Below, piece after piece: positions 60,746-64,000 of a DNA stretch of 64,000 bases. Location of the stretch: assembly GCF_010614725.1 (NCBI RefSeq), contig NZ_JAAEHL010000004.1, forward strand, positions 62,001-126,000, written 5' to 3'. Below the pieces are notes generated by a model, which did no database searches, was not told where the DNA came from, and saw nothing but the letters and a program-made list of their open reading frames with translations. Made by a program: the position numbers and the translations under genes. Source of the stretch: Flavobacterium ajazii (GTDB lineage Bacteria > Bacteroidota > Bacteroidia > Flavobacteriales > Flavobacteriaceae). Numbering within the stretch: position 1 is the first letter of the stretch; each line of letters starts with the position of its first letter.

Positions 60746-61428
60746 TTGATGATGAATCACCTGCGCATAAAGCACTGATCTCTCATATCTCAAAATTTGA
60801 CGAACTGGAACATTCCGGAAGTGCCTTTAATGGCATGGAAGCCATAAAAATGCTTAACGAAAACCAATATGATATTATTTTTCTCGACATAAATATGCCT
60901 GTAATTTCAGGCGTCGAATTAATGGAACTCCAGCCCAATCGTCCGCTTACAATTGTAACGACAGCTTATTCTGATTTTGCGCTTTCAGCTTACCAGAATG
61001 ATGCAATTGATTATCTGCTAAAACCTATTTCTCCTGAAAAATTTGCCAAAGCCATAGAAAAAGCTAAAACTTATTTTTCAGGAAATAGCCTTAAAAAAGG
61101 AATCGACACTAACACAAAAACATTCTCCTATCGTATAAACGGACAGATGACCAACATGCCAATCGAAGATATCATTTATATCGAAAGTCTGGGCAACTAC
61201 ATGAAACTCTTTAGCACCAAATTAAAATCTCCGATTATTATTTATGGCTCGCTTTCCAATATCTCCTTAGAAATTGACAATAATAATTTTATGCAGGTAC
61301 ATCGTTCTTATATTGTAAATCTCTCTAAGACTATTTCTGTTAACTTCAAAGCTTTAACGATGTCCAACGGAGATGTTATTCCTGTTGGCCGAAAATATAA
61401 GATTTTATTAGATGGTTTATCTATTTAA
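60718..61428 (+). CDS. LytTR-family response regulator
   Basis: 236 residues. Receiver domain: LIIDDESPAHKAL, phospho-acceptor Asp57 in IIFLDINMP, TAYSDFALSAYQ, DYLLKPIS. The LytTR DNA-binding domain has IEDIIYIESLGNYMKLFS, MQVHRSYIVNLSKTISV and MSNGDVIPVGRKYK. Partner of the overlapping histidine kinase. The operator at 59652-59694 between this pair and the OMP-SulP operon is the likely target. Confidence 0.95.
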   Translation: MAITYRCLIIDDESPAHKALISHISKFDELEHSGSAFNGMEAIKMLNENQYDIIFLDINMPVISGVELMELQPNRPLTIVTTAYSDFALSAYQNDAIDYLLKPISPEKFAKAIEKAKTYFSGNSLKKGIDTNTKTFSYRINGQMTNMPIEDIIYIESLGNYMKLFSTKLKSPIIIYGSLSNISLEIDNNNFMQVHRSYIVNLSKTISVNFKALTMSNGDVIPVGRKYKILLDGLSI

Positions 61429-61636
61429 TATTTGAGTTATTTTTGAAGTTCTCTTTTTAGTTGACTTATCTGTTTTTCTAATTCTTTTTACAAACAAAAA
61501 AGAATTAAAATCATTGATAAAAAACCAAATACAGCCCCCCTCTTTACAATAAGCATCAAAAAATAAACATTTATATTGATTTGAATATCGCAGTTTTAAA
61601 CTTACTTTTACTACAAAATATTTAACTCAATTAACT

Positions 61637-62017
61637 ATGGCTGCAAAAACTACACTTGATACACTTTATTTAATTAATGATTCCAATCGAATGGTTTCAA
61701 TAGAAATAGTTATTGGAGATCAGGGACAAACCTCTACTTTGAGTATTTCTTTAGACAAAGAAGATCTTATTTCGAATCATGTTGGAAATTTGCCCAAAAC
61801 AGCCATCAAAGAAAATAAATTACTACACGGGAAGAATCTTAAAATTCAGGCAACAATAACAGATACATCAAAAGAAACCAATGTAACTTCCTTAAACGTT
61901 AAACTATCAGGCGGCTTCTTAGTTAGAAACTATCCTTTATACAAAATGGTAGACCAGGAAGGAGAATCCGCAGATTATTATTGCAATATTGAGTTTATTA
62001 ATCCTTCAAAATCGTAA
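61637..62017 (+). CDS. Unassigned protein, 126 residues
   Basis: I do not recognise this protein. It has no signal peptide and is beta-rich (TLYLINDSNRMVSIEIVIG, TLSISLDKEDLI, LKIQATITDTS, SLNVKLSGGF, YCNIEFINP), consistent with an all-beta sandwich. It ends 2 bp before the next gene, so the two are probably translated together, and their products may cooperate. Separated from the LytTR gene by 208 bp containing only an A/T hairpin (61479-61507). Confidence 0.72.
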   Translation: MAAKTTLDTLYLINDSNRMVSIEIVIGDQGQTSTLSISLDKEDLISNHVGNLPKTAIKENKLLHGKNLKIQATITDTSKETNVTSLNVKLSGGFLVRNYPLYKMVDQEGESADYYCNIEFINPSKS

Positions 62018-62019
62018 TC

Positions 62020-63282
62020 ATGAAAATAGCTCTAAAAATTATTTTTGCTTTCGTTTTCCTTACCAGCTTTATGGTTGTAGCACAGCAAAAAGACAGTAGC
62101 GAGGAATTTGATTTATTAAAAGCTCCTATTTCTCCAGCTTCAAATTTGTTAGGCTTTTCACAAAGTGATATTGACAAACCTACAGATGTCTCTGCTTTTA
62201 TGACATCTATCCAAACTGCAACAAATTCATTCTCACAATTACCATCAAATTATGCAATTGATATTGCTCCGTTTTGGCTGTTCAAAAAAAATAATCTGGG
62301 CGATATTACCACAAAAGGTCTTAGTAATTCTTATGGCGAAAAAGTTTTAAAACAAACTTTGGTGTTGTCTTTTGCGGTTAAAAATACAGACTCTGTTTCA
62401 AATAACTTTAATCCCACTAGCACATATGCTGCTACTGGCTTTAGATTTTCAATCTACAGAGGTAAATATGACAGCACAACTGTAAATCAATTAAAAAAAA
62501 TTGCCGTATTACAACAGGAAAAATTAGCGTTAATGAAAAAAAATCAATTTCAGGTATATGATAACCTTCCACAGGAAATTGATAGTTTAAAAAAGCAAAG
62601 AAAAAATATCCTGAACGGATTTGACACTAATGATGAATCCCCAGACAATGTTTTACTTGGTGAATTATTATTAAAAAAAGCGAGTAAATTAGACTCCATT
62701 ATCGCTTTAAAAATAGAAATCTTACTTGAAGGCAATAAAGACACAAAACAATTTGAAAAAATAGATGCCAAAATAAAACAACTGGCAAGCGAATTTCAGC
62801 TCGCCAGAGTAAATTTTACATGGGATATTGCCGGCGGAATCAGTGCCGAATTCAGGAATAAAAATTTTAATAACTCCAAAGTTTACAACTCAGGAATATG
62901 GACTACTTTTGGGTATACCTGGGAAAAATCAGGTTCTTTATTAGGGTTGATACGATATCTTTACAATCCAGATAAAGTTTTTGCATTAGACAATCAGGTT
63001 AACCAAATTGATAATCTTTCTACCCTTGATACAGGAATCAGATATATTATAGGAAAATCGCAATCTAAATTTAACTGCAGTATCGAAGCAATTTACCGGA
63101 GTGCATTGTCAAAAAACACTATCGATTCTTCCTGGAGGCTTATGGCAAATGCAGATTATGCGATATTAAAAAATCAGAAACTGACATTTTCCTTTGGACG
63201 TAATTACGATGGAACAACAACAAAAGATGGCAATTTAATAGCCGCTTTAGGACTTGTGGCAGGATTTGGCAATAAGCGATAA
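62020..63282 (+). CDS. Unassigned exported protein, probable outer-membrane barrel
   Basis: 420 residues with a signal peptide (IALKIIFAFVFLTSFMVVAQQ). I do not recognise the family. An N-terminal region (about 40-140) has strands (YAIDIAPFWLFKK, LVLSFAVKNT, GFRFSIYRGKY). A long charged helical segment follows (about 145-260: LKKIAVLQQEKLALMKKN, IDSLKKQRKNIL). A beta-rich C-terminal part (about 265-420) ends LIAALGLVAGFGNKR. The alternating pattern (GGISAEFRNKNF, WTTFGYTWEKSG, LTFSFGRNYDG) suggests a barrel with a large helical insertion or periplasmic arm. Confidence 0.75.
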   Translation: MKIALKIIFAFVFLTSFMVVAQQKDSSEEFDLLKAPISPASNLLGFSQSDIDKPTDVSAFMTSIQTATNSFSQLPSNYAIDIAPFWLFKKNNLGDITTKGLSNSYGEKVLKQTLVLSFAVKNTDSVSNNFNPTSTYAATGFRFSIYRGKYDSTTVNQLKKIAVLQQEKLALMKKNQFQVYDNLPQEIDSLKKQRKNILNGFDTNDESPDNVLLGELLLKKASKLDSIIALKIEILLEGNKDTKQFEKIDAKIKQLASEFQLARVNFTWDIAGGISAEFRNKNFNNSKVYNSGIWTTFGYTWEKSGSLLGLIRYLYNPDKVFALDNQVNQIDNLSTLDTGIRYIIGKSQSKFNCSIEAIYRSALSKNTIDSSWRLMANADYAILKNQKLTFSFGRNYDGTTTKDGNLIAALGLVAGFGNKR

Positions 63283-63309
63283 ATAAAAAAATTTCAAAAA
63301 ACAATCTGG

Positions 63310-63346
63310 AAAACCTTTTGAAAACAAAACTTCAAAAGGTTTTTTC
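63310..63346 (+). terminator. Intrinsic terminator after the 420-residue gene
   Basis: AAAACCTTTTGAA (63310-63322) and TTCAAAAGGTTTT (63331-63343) pair perfectly around an 8-base loop, followed by TT. It separates the 61637-63282 pair from the last gene. Confidence 0.85.
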
Positions 63347-63430
63347 AAGTAATAATAGAGATAAATTGCGAATTACTTATAGTTACTAAAAAAAATGAGG
63401 CCTTAAAACGCAACTAACAGCTGATTTTTA

Positions 63431-63438
63431 TAGATTTG
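63431..63438 (+). promoter_or_regulatory. -7 promoter element of the last gene
   Basis: TAGATTTG matches TAnnTTTG, 59 bp before ATG 63498. No clear -33. Confidence 0.4.
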
Positions 63439-63497
63439 CAAAGCCCCTGAAATACCATAAAAAAACACTAGGGTAACAATTCCAAAACATAATTATA

Positions 63498-64000
63498 ATG
63501 CGATCTATTATTTTAACATTTTTACTTTTAATCTCCGTCTGTTCTAATTCTTTCGCTCAGTTGAGTTCAGACAAAATATTCGAAAGTTTTAAACAGGGAG
63601 AACGCACAAACTGTTCTTCAATTGCTTTCATTAAGGCTGCTTTGAATATTTATGGATTAGACAATCTTTTTATAACTGAAAAAACAAACGATAGCCTCTA
63701 TAAGATAACATTAAAAAACAATGCTTCTTTCAGTCTTACACAAGATGAATTAAATAAAGCCAAATTTTCTGCTGGTTTTGTTTTTATTAAAACTAACGAG
63801 GAAAGCGAAAAAATAAAAGATTACGCAGTTTTAGCATACGCTGTGATGGCAAAATACAAACAAATCATTGATAAGCACGATACTTTTATGAAAGCGTTAG
63901 ATGATTTAGAAGATGGTGAAGTATATACTCCAACAATTTATAAATATTTGGGGTTCGAGAAAGGGAAACAAATTCTAACACTAAAACGATCATCAGGAAG
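63498..64000 (+). CDS. Exported protein with papain-like Q-x5-C motif (cut by window end)
   Basis: At least 167 residues from ATG 63498; open at the right edge. Signal peptide (SIILTFLLLISVCSNSFAQ). The mature N-terminus contains FKQGERTNCSSIAFIKAAL; the Gln and Cys are six residues apart, the spacing of the oxyanion Gln and catalytic Cys of papain-fold peptidases and calpains (QGxxxxC). The expected His and Asn would lie beyond the window, so peptidase activity is only suggested. The rest (AVLAYAVMAKYKQIIDK, FMKALDDLEDGE) is helical. Confidence 0.7.
   Translation, partial: MRSIILTFLLLISVCSNSFAQLSSDKIFESFKQGERTNCSSIAFIKAALNIYGLDNLFITEKTNDSLYKITLKNNASFSLTQDELNKAKFSAGFVFIKTNEESEKIKDYAVLAYAVMAKYKQIIDKHDTFMKALDDLEDGEVYTPTIYKYLGFEKGKQILTLKRSSG

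Noticed and set aside
61479-61507. TAATTCTTTTT / AAAAAGAATTA hairpin after the LytTR gene
   Set aside because: Almost pure A/T with little stability; kept only as a remark, not as a terminator.

Overview
The window is AT-rich, densely coded bacterial chromosome from the Bacteroidota, most probably a Flavobacterium or close relative. The evidence is a complete gldK-gldL-gldM-gldN set (type IX secretion and gliding), a SusC-type TonB receptor with a FecI/FecR-like sigma/anti-sigma pair, promoters of the Bacteroidota form TAnnTTTG, and the lptE/TPR/secG/groES/groEL and miaB neighbourhoods seen in flavobacteria. No rRNA, tRNA, CRISPR array, phage gene or transposase was seen.

Layout. 1-5.6 kb: truncated SusC-like receptor with an STN signalling domain, FecR anti-sigma and a divergent ECF sigma factor. 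5.8-8.2 kb: thiolase, then a divergent azoreductase/HxlR pair around a 36-bp palindrome. 8.3-14.8 kb: a small His/Cys protein behind a Fur/Nur/Zur-like palindrome, then an operon of ABC ATPase, TonB receptor and two DUF3526-type permeases, possibly metal-linked. 14.9-19.3 kb: small unknowns, a candidate small RNA, DUF1761 protein, GNAT-like protein, and a divergent lipid kinase/App1 phosphatase pair. 19.3-21.2 kb: ABC-F ATPase.

21.5-35.6 kb is the most striking part. It is a 14-kb, single-strand Ter (tellurium-resistance-like) stress locus with five TerD paralogues, TelA, TerC, three TerY-type vWA proteins, PP2C phosphatase, protein kinase with zinc ribbon, a phosphoribosyltransferase, a HAD protein, and three embedded proteins I cannot assign. 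It looks like a calcium-binding TerD/TelA/TerC membrane-associated module, a TerY-kinase-phosphatase signalling triad and a small nucleotide-metabolite module in one locus.

35.9-46.1 kb: DUF983 protein, FAD oxidoreductase, gldKLMN, a degenerate arginase-fold protein and topA. 46.1-54.1 kb: a putative structured RNA, miaB, a GxxExxY gene inside an inverted-repeat-bounded 466-bp element, a sigma-54 activator, lptE, a TPR protein, secG, groES and groEL. 54.3-64 kb: a large macroglobulin-like/plug-like secreted protein; a SulP transporter, HMA-like and outer-membrane-protein operon divergent from a LytS/LytTR two-component pair, with a 20-bp-period direct repeat between them; and an unassigned three-gene group that runs off the right edge.

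All functional statements rest on reading motifs by eye. No database search, structure prediction or folding was run.
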